Of a DNA stretch of 64,000 nucleotides, positions 8,307 through 16,448 are shown in pieces. A program made the translations under genes and the position numbers. The notes below the pieces were generated by a model. That model was not told the origin of the DNA. It saw only the letters and a program-made list of their open reading frames with translations, and made no database searches. Numbering within the stretch: the stretch's first letter is position 1; each line of letters starts with the position of its first letter. The stretch is taken from positions 310,001 through 374,000 of the forward strand of contig NZ_JAFCJE010000006.1 in the NCBI RefSeq assembly GCF_018131185.1, read 5' to 3'. This DNA comes from Bradyrhizobium diazoefficiens (GTDB taxonomy: Bacteria > Pseudomonadota > Alphaproteobacteria > Rhizobiales > Xanthobacteraceae).

Positions 8307-9531
8307 TCTTGTAGATCTGTGCGGCCGCGATCATGCCCCACATCACGCCCAGCATCATCCAGAAGTGCCGCCAGTGGTCGGTGTCGATCACGAAGCTTTC
8401 GCCGACTGTGCCGACGAAGGCGGCGAACACGGCGAGATATGCACGCTGCCAGGGCACGCGGACGAAGACGTGCCGGAAACCCATGATGACGGTGGTGAAG
8501 ACCAGCGCCGGGTAGCACACGCCGGCAAGCCAGCCGCCGGACATGAAGGCGTTGAGGTAGGAGTTGTGGGTGTCCTCGGGAAAGAAGCGGTGGAATTGCA
8601 GTGGGCCGATGCCGAACGGCAGGTCGAGCGCCATCTCCGCACCCAGGATGTGGCGGCCGAACCGGCCGAAGCGGCCTTCGTCGTAGCTCTGGCCGAAGCT
8701 TGCGCGCTGCTTGAACATCTCGGCGGTGGAATCGAACGACAGCAGCACCGCGATCAGCGCCAGGCCCAGCACCGCGGCGACCATCGCCATGATGATGATG
8801 CGCGAGCGCTGCGCGTTGGTGCGGCTGGTCAGCACCATCAGCGCCAGCATGAAGGCGGAGGTCAGCACCAGCCCGCCCCAGGCGGCACGCGAGAAGGCGA
8901 GCAGGATCGCCAGCGACATGATGCCGAAGGCGATGACGTTGCGGACGGCCTTAGCCAGCTTGTCCAAAACCACGCTCTGCAGCGCGAACAGCGCGGGCAG
9001 GATCAGGAAGGCGCCGAGCACGTTGGGGTCCTTGAACGTGCCGCGCGCGCGCCCGTAGAGCGTGAGGAGGTCGTTTCCGCCGGGAACGAGGTGGAAATAG
9101 CCGGCGACAGCCAACACCGAGGCGACCATCGCACCGACCACGAGGCCGCGGCGGAGCATGTCGAGCCGGGCCAGCGTATCCTCGGACATGACCATGGCGA
9201 AGAACACCACGGTGACCGCCATATACCAGGAGGTGGCGATCCAGCTCACCACCTCGGACTTGTCGAACAGCGGGATCGCACTGATGGTGTAGCCGACATT
9301 GAGCAGGACCAGAATCAGCACGAGCGGCATCAGCACGAGCCTCAGCCGCAGGCCGGTGGCGAAGAATGTGACGGTGGCGAGCAGCGTCGCGATCTCGTAG
9401 GGGCTCGGCTCGATGAACACGATCGCGCCGGAGGCGCCGACCAGCCACACCAGCGCGCGCTGCAGCGCCAGCACGCCGGGCGCAGCCGGTGCGGCCAATT
9501 TCACTTCACCGGCTGTCGCCGCATACGCCAT
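8275..9531 (-). CDS. O-antigen ligase/polymerase-like membrane protein (Wzy_C)
   Basis: The 418-residue integral membrane protein has about 11 hydrophobic helices. The large loop (about residues 255-335) contains S-Y-D-E-G-R-F-G-R-F-G-R and then P-F-G-I-G-P-L-Q-F and D-T-H-N-S-Y-L-N. The P-x-G-x-G and H-N-x-Y/F motifs mark the Wzy/WaaL polymerase-ligase superfamily. The expected role is polymerisation or ligation of lipid-linked oligosaccharide repeats at the periplasmic face of the inner membrane. It lies just downstream of the initiating glycosyl-phosphate transferase on the same strand, separated by a dispersed repeat, which supports membership of the exopolysaccharide locus. The 3' end overlaps the marR gene by 32 bp. 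Confidence 0.85.
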   Translation of the reverse strand: MAYAATAGEVKLAAPAAPGVLALQRALVWLVGASGAIVFIEPSPYEIATLLATVTFFATGLRLRLVLMPLVLILVLLNVGYTISAIPLFDKSEVVSWIATSWYMAVTVVFFAMVMSEDTLARLDMLRRGLVVGAMVASVLAVAGYFHLVPGGNDLLTLYGRARGTFKDPNVLGAFLILPALFALQSVVLDKLAKAVRNVIAFGIMSLAILLAFSRAAWGGLVLTSAFMLALMVLTSRTNAQRSRIIIMAMVAAVLGLALIAVLLSFDSTAEMFKQRASFGQSYDEGRFGRFGRHILGAEMALDLPFGIGPLQFHRFFPEDTHNSYLNAFMSGGWLAGVCYPALVFTTVIMGFRHVFVRVPWQRAYLAVFAAFVGTVGESFVIDTDHWRHFWMMLGVMWGMIAAAQIYKIRAGEDASSA

Positions 9532-9571
9532 CAGACTCTCATACGCTCACGCTACTAGTAGTTACAACTTC

Positions 9572-9679
9572 CGCTGTCATGCTCCGCGAAAGCGGGGCAT
9601 CCAGTACTCCGAGCCGTTCGTGGCCGTTCCCGCTGCCGGTGATGACTGGATTGCCCGGTCAAGCCGGGCGATGACAGCG
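9572..9679. repeat. Dispersed intergenic repeat with 9-bp inverted termini
   Basis: CGCTGTCAT (9572-9580) and ATGACAGCG (9671-9679) are perfect inverted ends. Inside, GCGAAAGCGGGGCATCCAGTA and TGACTGGATTGCCCGGTCAAG form the recognisable pattern of a multicopy Bradyrhizobium intergenic element. It sits between the O-antigen ligase and sugar transferase genes. Confidence 0.7.
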
Positions 9680-9698
9680 TGACTCGGGGGTAGCAAAC

Positions 9699-11249
9699 TC
9701 AATACGCGTTCTCGTTCTTGGTCAGCAGCGAGATCGGCGTCTTCAGGAGAATGTAGAGGTCGAACAGCACCGACCAGTTCTCGATGTAATAGAGGTCGAA
9801 CTCGACGCGCTTCTGGATCTTCTCTTCGTTGTCGATCTCGCCGCGCCAGCCATTGATCTGGGCCCAGCCGGTGATGCCCGGCTTGACGCGATGGCGGGCG
9901 AAATAGCCGTCGACGGCCTCGTCGAACAGCCGGCTCTGCAGCTTGCCCTGCACCGCATGCGGGCGCGGGCCGACCAGGGAGAGATTGCCGGCGAAGACCA
10001 CGTTGAAGAGCTGCGGCAGCTCGTCGAGGCTGGTCTTGCGGATGAAGCGGCCGACGCGGGTGACGCGCGGATCGTTCTTGGTGACGACCTTCGAGGCCGT
10101 GGGATCTGCCTGATGGTGGTACATCGAGCGGAATTTGTAGACGTCGATGCGCTCGTTGTTGAAGCCGAAACGCTTCTGGCGGAACAGCACCGGGCCGGGG
10201 CTGTCGAGCTTCACCGCGAGTGCGACGAGGCCCATCACCGGCAGGGCGGCGAGCAGGGCGAGGCTGCCGACGATGCGGTCGAACAGCCATTTCATCACCA
10301 GGTCCCAGTCGGTGATCGGCGCCTCGAACACGTCGAGCGTCGGCACCTCGCCGAGATAGGAATAGGAGCGGGGCCGGAAGCGCAGCTTGTTGGTGTGCGC
10401 GGAGAGACGGATGTCGACCGGCAGCACCCAGAGCTTCTTCAGCATCTCCAGGATGCGCGTCTCCGCCGAGATCGGCAGCGCGAACAGCACGAGATCGATG
10501 CGGGTGCGGCGGGCGAACTCGACGATGTCGTCGACCTTGCCGAGCTTGCGCGCGCCGGCGCAGGTGTCAAGCGCGCGGCTGTCGTTGCGGTCGTCGAACA
10601 CGCCGAGTACGTGGATGTCGGAATCCTCCTGTGCCTTCAGCGCTTCGACCAGCTGTTCGCCATTGCTGTCGGAGCCGACGATGATGGTACGGCGGTCGAG
10701 CCGGCCCTGGCGCGCCCAGCCGCGCACCAGCGCACGCAGCACAAGGCGCTGGACCATCAGTGCAGCGAGCCCGAGGAAATAGAAGGCGGCAAGCCAGAGC
10801 CGCGACACCTCGCTGCCGAACTTGGCGAAGAAGGAGATGCCGATGAACAGCAGAAAGACGAAGGACCAGGACGAGATCATCCGCGTCATCTGCCGCAATT
10901 GCCCGCGGAACAGCTGCACCTGGTAGATGTCGGCCGCCTGGAAGCACACCACGGCTGCCAATGCGACGGCGACGACTTGGGCGGGATAGAGCCAGCTGAA
11001 GGCGCCGGCGCGCGGCATGACATAGCCGAGATAGAGCGCAAGGCCGACGAGGCTGAGCAGCACGAAGTCGGCGAGGCGCACGAAGCCGGTGATCACGACC
11101 GGCGAATAGGCGCGCGCGACCTTCTGGTTGACGATTTCGAGCGCAGCAGGAGAGAGCCGGCGGCGGCGCTCCACAAAGGGCTGGTCGCCAGACTTTGCCG
11201 CGGCGCTGGTCGCGGCGTCGAGCATCGAGCGTGCGTTGAGCGGTTCCAC
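9699..11249 (-). CDS. Undecaprenyl-phosphate glucose phosphotransferase (WcaJ/ExoY-like)
   Basis: This protein is a polyprenol-phosphate sugar-1-phosphate transferase. Four N-terminal transmembrane helices (about residues 35-145) precede a nucleotide-binding-like domain (R-T-I-I-V-G-S-D-S-N-G-E-Q). The C-terminal bacterial sugar transferase domain carries S-P-G-P-V-L-F-R-Q-K-R-F-G, K-F-R-S-M, T-S-L-D-E-L-P-Q-L, L-S-L-V-G-P-R-P and K-P-G-I-T-G-W-A-Q motifs. It would load a hexose-1-phosphate, probably glucose, onto undecaprenyl phosphate as the first step of exopolysaccharide repeat assembly. The frame is open to a TTG at 11333. I prefer the GTG at 11249 (E-P-L-N-A-R-S-M-L-D), which fits the family length; an ATG at 11225 is the alternative. 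It follows the GT4 gene on the same strand. Confidence 0.9.
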   Translation of the reverse strand: MEPLNARSMLDAATSAAAKSGDQPFVERRRRLSPAALEIVNQKVARAYSPVVITGFVRLADFVLLSLVGLALYLGYVMPRAGAFSWLYPAQVVAVALAAVVCFQAADIYQVQLFRGQLRQMTRMISSWSFVFLLFIGISFFAKFGSEVSRLWLAAFYFLGLAALMVQRLVLRALVRGWARQGRLDRRTIIVGSDSNGEQLVEALKAQEDSDIHVLGVFDDRNDSRALDTCAGARKLGKVDDIVEFARRTRIDLVLFALPISAETRILEMLKKLWVLPVDIRLSAHTNKLRFRPRSYSYLGEVPTLDVFEAPITDWDLVMKWLFDRIVGSLALLAALPVMGLVALAVKLDSPGPVLFRQKRFGFNNERIDVYKFRSMYHHQADPTASKVVTKNDPRVTRVGRFIRKTSLDELPQLFNVVFAGNLSLVGPRPHAVQGKLQSRLFDEAVDGYFARHRVKPGITGWAQINGWRGEIDNEEKIQKRVEFDLYYIENWSVLFDLYILLKTPISLLTKNENAY

Positions 11250-11367
11250 GGGCGTCCACGTCCATTCCAGAGCCCGCGGCACGGCCTTGAGCGCCCCGGG
11301 CGAGCATCCCCTGGCTCTTCGATTATCGGACAAATCGGAAGATTTTCTAAAGCGGGCTTAAGAATGG

Positions 11368-12501
11368 TTAATGATTGGCAAATGCGTCGCGATAGCCGGC
11401 GATCACGCCGTCGACCATCGCGGCCTGCGAGAAATGCACCGAGATGCGTTCGCGCAACGAAACCGCACGTTGCGCCGTTGCCTGGGGATCGTCGAGTGCC
11501 GCCGCGATCGCCTCGGCCATGGCCTCGGAATTGCTCGGCGCGAACAGGGCCGGACTGTCGGATCCGAAGATCTCGGGAATGCCGCCGATGCGGGCGGCGA
11601 TCATGGGAATGCCGGCCGCGCCGGCCTCGATCACGACATAGGGCATGGAATCACCGCGCGAGGGAACGACCAGCAGCCGTCCTTTGGAGAAGCCGTAGCG
11701 CGCCTTGACGTGACCGATGAAGCGGATGGCACTGGTGAGGCCGAGCCTCTCGACTTGCGCCTTCAGCGCCGCTGTTTCCTCGCCGTCGCCGCCGAGCGTC
11801 AGCGTGACCTTCTTGCCGCCCTCGTGAAGGCGCGCCACGGCATCGACCAGGAGATCCGCGCCCTTGATGTGCCGGAACTCGCCGACATAGCAGAGATCGG
11901 TGGCATCGTCGGCGGTCACGACGGGCTCGAATTCCTCCGGGGTGACGCCGTTGAAGACGCAATGCACCACGCCCTTGGGCGTGCCGACGATGCGTTGATA
12001 GGTGTCGCGGGCGAACGCGCTCTCGAACAGGAACAGGTCGGTCGCATCCATCAGCGCGCGCTCGAGCCGCGCGTAGAATTCCCCCTTCAGCGTGTTGAGG
12101 GGATAGTGCAGCGAGCCGCCATGCGGCGTGTAGATGCGGATGGTATCGTCGGAGCGCCGCCGCATGCGGATGAAGGCGCCGGCCTTGGCGCCGTGGCCGT
12201 GCATGACGTCGGGCTTGAGGGTTGCGATCAGGCGCCGCATGCGAAGCCAGACCAGGATGTCGTCGGGCGAGGGCTCGCGGCGGATCGCGAGCCGGTGCAC
12301 GCCGAGCTTCAGCCGCGGCGCGAGCTCGGCCAGTGCCTTGTCGGCGCGCTCGCCGCCGGTGAGGCTGTCGGCGAGAATGCCGACATGATGGCCGCGATCG
12401 ACCTGGCCGTTGGCGACGTCGAGGATATGGCGGAAGATGCCGCCGACGGGCGCGCGCACGGCGTGCAGGATACGAAGCGGCCGGTCGTGAGAGGGGGGCA
12501 T
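11368..12501 (-). CDS. Glycosyltransferase family 4 (GT-B)
   Basis: The start at 12501 (M-P-P-S-H-D-R-P-L-R-I-L) gives a 377-residue GT-B protein. The frame is open for another 160 codons upstream, but that part has no family similarity and would cover the divergent wzc-like promoter. The N-terminal domain has the glycine-rich V-R-A-P-V-G-G-I-F-R-H loop and the M-H-G-H-G-A-K-A-G motif. The C-terminal domain has Y-V-G-E-F-R-H-I-K-G and R-G-D-S-M-P-Y-V-V-I-E-A-G-A-A-G-I-P, the nucleotide-sugar-binding region of GT4 enzymes. It would add a sugar to a lipid-linked intermediate in the cytoplasm. It lies 118 bp upstream of the initiating transferase gene and is divergent from the chain-length gene. 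Confidence 0.9.
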   Translation of the reverse strand: MPPSHDRPLRILHAVRAPVGGIFRHILDVANGQVDRGHHVGILADSLTGGERADKALAELAPRLKLGVHRLAIRREPSPDDILVWLRMRRLIATLKPDVMHGHGAKAGAFIRMRRRSDDTIRIYTPHGGSLHYPLNTLKGEFYARLERALMDATDLFLFESAFARDTYQRIVGTPKGVVHCVFNGVTPEEFEPVVTADDATDLCYVGEFRHIKGADLLVDAVARLHEGGKKVTLTLGGDGEETAALKAQVERLGLTSAIRFIGHVKARYGFSKGRLLVVPSRGDSMPYVVIEAGAAGIPMIAARIGGIPEIFGSDSPALFAPSNSEAMAEAIAAALDDPQATAQRAVSLRERISVHFSQAAMVDGVIAGYRDAFANH

Positions 12502-12703
12502 GATCAAAACCAGCGCTCGACGGCGAATGCCGAACAATTCAACGAAATATCGAGACGGATTAAGGGCCCTCGTGGTTAACAAACGGTGACGAGCGCGTGC
12601 GCGGCAATCGCCGAACGCTGCGATTAACCCAGCGGCAACCTTAATGGAGTGTAATCGCCGGGGTTGAGGTAGCTTGGTGGCGTTGCCCCTGCGGGAGTGT
12701 TCG

Positions 12704-14998
12704 ATGCGTTTAGCGTTTTGGCGTGCCGGCAAAGACCAGGCTGTGGTTGCGCGGGCTGTTTCAAAGTCCAAAGCCGACGCCGCGCCCAAAGTTGAAAGCA
12801 AGCTCGAGGCAAAGGTCGAAGCCGAGGTCGAGCCCAGGCCTGCGCCCATCCTCACCGGGCAGCCACAAGTCGAATCCGGCGACATCGACCTGCACGCGCT
12901 CGGCGCGGCATTGGCGCGCAGGCGCGGCTGGATCATCGCGCCGACGGTGCTGGCGCTCGTTGCATCCATTGCCGTCGTCAATCTCGTTACGCCCCGCTAC
13001 AAGTCCGAATCGCGCATCCTCATCGATGGCCGCGAGAACGTGTTCCTGCGCCCGAGCAGCGACCGCAACGAGGAGCGCCAAGCGCTCGACGCCGAGGCCG
13101 TCACCAGTCAGGTGCAGCTCCTGCTGTCGCGCGATCTCGCGCGCGAGATCATCAAGAAGAACAAGCTGGCCGAGCGCCCCGAATTCGATCCGGTACTGCA
13201 GGGCATCTCGCCGCTGAAGTCGTTGGCCGCGATGATCGGTATTGGCCGCGATCCGTTCTCGATGACGCCGGAAGAACGCGTGCTCGATGCCTATTACGAG
13301 CGCCTCCAGGCCTATGCGGTCGACAAGTCGCGGGTGATCGTCGTCGAATTCCAGTCCGCCGATCCCGAGCTTGCCGCCCGCGTCGCCAATTCGATCGCCG
13401 ACGGCTATCTCGTGCTGCAGCAGGGCGTGCGCCAGGAGCAGGCCAAGAACGCCAGCCAGTGGCTTGCGGGCGAGATCGAGAGTTTGCGCAAGAAGGTCTC
13501 CGACGCCGAGGCCAGGGTCGAGGACTTCCGTTCCAAGTCGTCACTCTTCATTGGTACCAACAACACGACGCTGTCGAACCAGCAGATGGGTGAAGTCAAC
13601 ACCCAGCTCAACAATGCGCGCTCGATGAAGGCCGACGCGGAGTCCAAGGCGCGGCTGATCAAGGAGATGCTCCAGAGCGGCAAGCCGATCGAAGCATCCG
13701 AAGTCGTGAACTCAGAACTGATGCGGCGGCTGTCGGAGCAGAGGGTGACGTTGCGCGCGCAGCTCGCCGAACAGTCGTCCACGCTGCTCGGCAATCACCC
13801 GCGGATCAAGGAGCTGAAGGCGCAGCTCGGCGATCTCGACAACCAGATCCGCGACGAAGCGGCCAAGATCTCGCGCTCGCTCGAGAGCGACGCCCGGATT
13901 GCCAGCGGCCGGGTCGATGGCCTGACCGTGAGTCTCGAGCAGCTCAAGAAGCAGGCGGCCTCGACCAACGGCCAGGACGTCCAGCTTCGCGCACTGGAGC
14001 GTGAGGCAAAGGCGCAGCGCGACCTGCTCGAGACCTACCTCGCCAAGTACCGCGAGGCCAACACCCGCGAGACTATCGACACGGCGCCGACCGACGGACG
14101 CATCATTTCGCGTGCCATCGTCTCGAACACGCCGGCCTATCCGAAGAAGCTGCCGATCGTGCTGATCGCGACGATCGCGACGCTGCTGCTCTCGTCCGGC
14201 GTCGTCGTCACCGGCGAGCTGCTCCGCCAGACCGCGCCGCGCGCCGTGGCGGCGGTGCGCCCGGCGCAGGCGCCGGTGCGCCAAAGGGCGACCGTTCAGC
14301 CGGTCGTCGAGCCGATCGCCGATCCCGGCATCGCCACCCCCTTGGCAGAGCCCACGCCGCTCCAGCCGGAGATGGCGACCGATATGGACGTCACCGAATT
14401 CACCGAGATCGAGCATCTCGCCGAGAGCCTGCGTGCCGCCGGCGCTGCAGCGAAGAAGATCACCGTGCTCGGCACCGCCTCAGGCGAAGCCATCACGCTG
14501 TCGACGCTGACGCTCGCCCGGCATCTGGCGCGCGAGGCGCGCGTCGTCGTGGTCGATCTCGCCGCGTCCTCGCCGACGATCGCCGCTGTGTCGGTCGATG
14601 CCTCGGCTTCCGGCCTTGCCGAACTGATGCAGGGCGAGGCATCGTTCGCGCAGATCATCACCCGGGACAAGCTGTCGCGGCTGCATCTCGTCATGGCCGG
14701 TCGTCCCGGTTTCGACCGCAGCCTGCTGCAATCGCCGCGGGTGACGCTCGCCATCGACGCGCTGCTGCGCGCCTATGATCACGTGCTGATCGACGCCGGC
14801 AGCGCCTCAGACCTTCCGGCTGAGCTATTGACGGCGCATGCCCGCGCCGTCGTCGTGCCCGATGCGTCGATGGCGAGCGATGCACGCACGCTGATGTGCG
14901 AGCAGCTGAGGGCGGTCGGCTTCAGCGAGGTGACGATGCTGAGCAAGCCCGTGCAGCCGTCGGATGCGGTGGAAGCGCCGCGCGTCGTGGCGGCGTAA
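12704..14998 (+). CDS. Wzc/GumC-like chain-length protein with degenerate kinase domain
   Basis: The ATG at 12704 is preceded by GGGAG, giving 764 residues; the frame is open 10 codons further upstream. The N-terminal region is a Wzz domain with a first TM (about residue 85) and a long coiled-coil region (about 250-450). A second TM lies near 490 (LPIVLIATIATLLLSSGVVV), preceded by the Pro-rich N-T-P-A-Y-P-K-K motif of polysaccharide co-polymerases. The C-terminal third has a BY-kinase-like fold: Walker A' V-V-V-V-D-L-A (about 616) and Walker B D-H-V-L-I-D-A-G (about 692) are recognisable. The Walker A position reads G-T-A-S-G-E-A-I-T-L-S (590-600), without the essential Lys, and there is no Tyr-rich tail. 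It probably controls polymer length and export without being an active tyrosine kinase. Confidence 0.88.
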   Translation: MRLAFWRAGKDQAVVARAVSKSKADAAPKVESKLEAKVEAEVEPRPAPILTGQPQVESGDIDLHALGAALARRRGWIIAPTVLALVASIAVVNLVTPRYKSESRILIDGRENVFLRPSSDRNEERQALDAEAVTSQVQLLLSRDLAREIIKKNKLAERPEFDPVLQGISPLKSLAAMIGIGRDPFSMTPEERVLDAYYERLQAYAVDKSRVIVVEFQSADPELAARVANSIADGYLVLQQGVRQEQAKNASQWLAGEIESLRKKVSDAEARVEDFRSKSSLFIGTNNTTLSNQQMGEVNTQLNNARSMKADAESKARLIKEMLQSGKPIEASEVVNSELMRRLSEQRVTLRAQLAEQSSTLLGNHPRIKELKAQLGDLDNQIRDEAAKISRSLESDARIASGRVDGLTVSLEQLKKQAASTNGQDVQLRALEREAKAQRDLLETYLAKYREANTRETIDTAPTDGRIISRAIVSNTPAYPKKLPIVLIATIATLLLSSGVVVTGELLRQTAPRAVAAVRPAQAPVRQRATVQPVVEPIADPGIATPLAEPTPLQPEMATDMDVTEFTEIEHLAESLRAAGAAAKKITVLGTASGEAITLSTLTLARHLAREARVVVVDLAASSPTIAAVSVDASASGLAELMQGEASFAQIITRDKLSRLHLVMAGRPGFDRSLLQSPRVTLAIDALLRAYDHVLIDAGSASDLPAELLTAHARAVVVPDASMASDARTLMCEQLRAVGFSEVTMLSKPVQPSDAVEAPRVVAA

Positions 14999-15018
14999 GC
15001 TCTCTCCGCACACTCGGA

Positions 15019-15116
15019 ATCGTAGGGTAGGCAAAGGCGCGTTTGCGCCGTGCCCACCACCTGTCCAATGTAGGAACGGAAGACGTGGGCACGCTCCGCT
15101 TTGCCTACCCTACGAT
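15019..15116. repeat. Long-stem intergenic palindrome (18-bp inverted ends)
   Basis: ATCGTAGGGTAGGCAAAG (15019-15036) is the exact reverse complement of 15099-15116. Nested inside are GTGCCCAC and GTGGGCAC, so the whole 98 bp can fold into one long interrupted hairpin. It lies between the convergent wzc-like and acyltransferase genes. I recognise GTAGGGTRGGCAAAG...GTGCCCAC as a multicopy element of this group of genomes. Confidence 0.75.
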
Positions 15117-15137
15117 ATCGGCGTTCGCGGAGAGTTT

Positions 15138-16319
15138 CTACCCGAACGCCTGCCGCAGCCGCCGCGCCAGGTCGAACAGCATCTGGTTCTGCTTCACCAG
15201 CCGCTTGCCGCAGCTCAGCGAGGACATCGCCATCGCCGCGAGTTTTCCGCGCGAGGTCAGCGGAACGAAACTGTCGAAGATGTCTTCGTCGTCCTTGCAG
15301 AACATCCGCTTGTAGTCGTCCGAACCGATACCGAGGTCGAGCGAGCGGTAGCCGCGCTCGCCGTAGCGATCGATGATATAGCGCATCAGGATCAGGCCGG
15401 GGCTGTAGCGTGCGTGCTCGGACATCGTGTAGGTGTTGAACATCATCGAGAAGCGCTCGCCGTCGGCGACCCCCGCGAAGATCGCGATCACCTCGTCGTC
15501 GCATTCGAGCGCGTGGATGTCGATGACGCGGCCTTCACCGCGCGGCGCAAGGCAGGCGCTGCGGACGAACTGTTCGACGCCGGGCTCGGCGAAGACGTTC
15601 GGGAGCTTCTGTTCGGCCATCCGCACCGGCTTGACGCGAAAGAACCAGTCGAGCAGGCGGGTGACGTCTGCATCGGTAGTGGCGAGGTAATAGCGGTAGC
15701 CCGGGAGTGTCTGGAGCTTCTTTTCCTTGCTCTTGAGGCGGCGCCGGAAGGAATTGCTGATCCGCGATGCCGGCGGCACGCCCGGCTCCATCACCAGCTT
15801 CGGGCAGCCGTTGATCGCGCTCTGTCGCGGCAGCAGTGCGAACGGGTTCTGCTGGTCGTGCCAGCGCAGTGGCTGCTGCGTCAGCGCGAGCACGTCGATG
15901 TGCTCACCGAGCGGCGCAAGCAACGCCTCGAGATCTGCGCTGGTGGTCTGCGCAGCGCACTCCACGTTCCAGAGGCCCATGTTGAAGGTCGTGTGCTTGC
16001 CGCCCATGAAGCAGGCCGTGCGCACGCCGTGGCCCTGGCGTAGCGAGAGCGGCAGCAGCACGAGCGGCCTGTGCTCGGCGTCGCGGGCGATCACGACGAA
16101 CGGGCGCGCGCCCTCGCGCTCGCCGACCAGTCGCTGCCAGGGGCTCAGCAGATCGAACCGCTGGTAGGGCGTGAAGAGATGGCCGGGCTCCTCGAATGCG
16201 CGCCAGAGCGCCTCGACGGCGCCGAGATCGGTGACGATATCGACATGCGCGATCCTGCCCGCTTTCGACCGCGCTGGCGCTTCTGCCGTCCGGCTTTGCA
16301 TCGCCGCAGCCATGGTCAT
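15138..16319 (-). CDS. CelD/BcsL-type GNAT acyltransferase
   Basis: The start at 16319 (M-T-M-A-A-A-M-Q) gives 393 residues. The open frame continues another 323 codons upstream, but this covers the divergent deacetylase gene and is a shadow. The protein belongs to the Acetyltransf_6 (CelD/BcsL) group of polysaccharide-locus acyltransferases: an N-terminal half-domain with F-L-F-T-P-Y-Q-R-F-D-L-L-like sequence and a C-terminal GNAT core with R-Y-S-P-G-L-I-L-M-R-Y-I and S-L-D-L-G-I-G-S-D-D-Y-K. Members are thought to acylate cell-surface polysaccharides or their precursors. It is divergent from the deacetylase-like gene, and both sit at the end of the exopolysaccharide locus, so a decorating role is likely. 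Confidence 0.85.
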   Translation of the reverse strand: MTMAAAMQSRTAEAPARSKAGRIAHVDIVTDLGAVEALWRAFEEPGHLFTPYQRFDLLSPWQRLVGEREGARPFVVIARDAEHRPLVLLPLSLRQGHGVRTACFMGGKHTTFNMGLWNVECAAQTTSADLEALLAPLGEHIDVLALTQQPLRWHDQQNPFALLPRQSAINGCPKLVMEPGVPPASRISNSFRRRLKSKEKKLQTLPGYRYYLATTDADVTRLLDWFFRVKPVRMAEQKLPNVFAEPGVEQFVRSACLAPRGEGRVIDIHALECDDEVIAIFAGVADGERFSMMFNTYTMSEHARYSPGLILMRYIIDRYGERGYRSLDLGIGSDDYKRMFCKDDEDIFDSFVPLTSRGKLAAMAMSSLSCGKRLVKQNQMLFDLARRLRQAFG

Positions 16320-16448
16320 TCGCGAAACCTGTCGAGAAATCAAGAATTTGCGTAATCGGCCTAGGGTCGACCTTTGCAAAGAAATGTCAACAAAGGGTAA
16401 GGACAATGGGAGCGGGAACAGGCGCCCGCGGGCGCGAAGGGTGGGATA

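Noticed and set aside
12502..12981. 160-residue N-terminal extension of the GT4 protein
   Set aside because: It has no GT4 similarity and would cover the promoter and start of the divergent chain-length gene.
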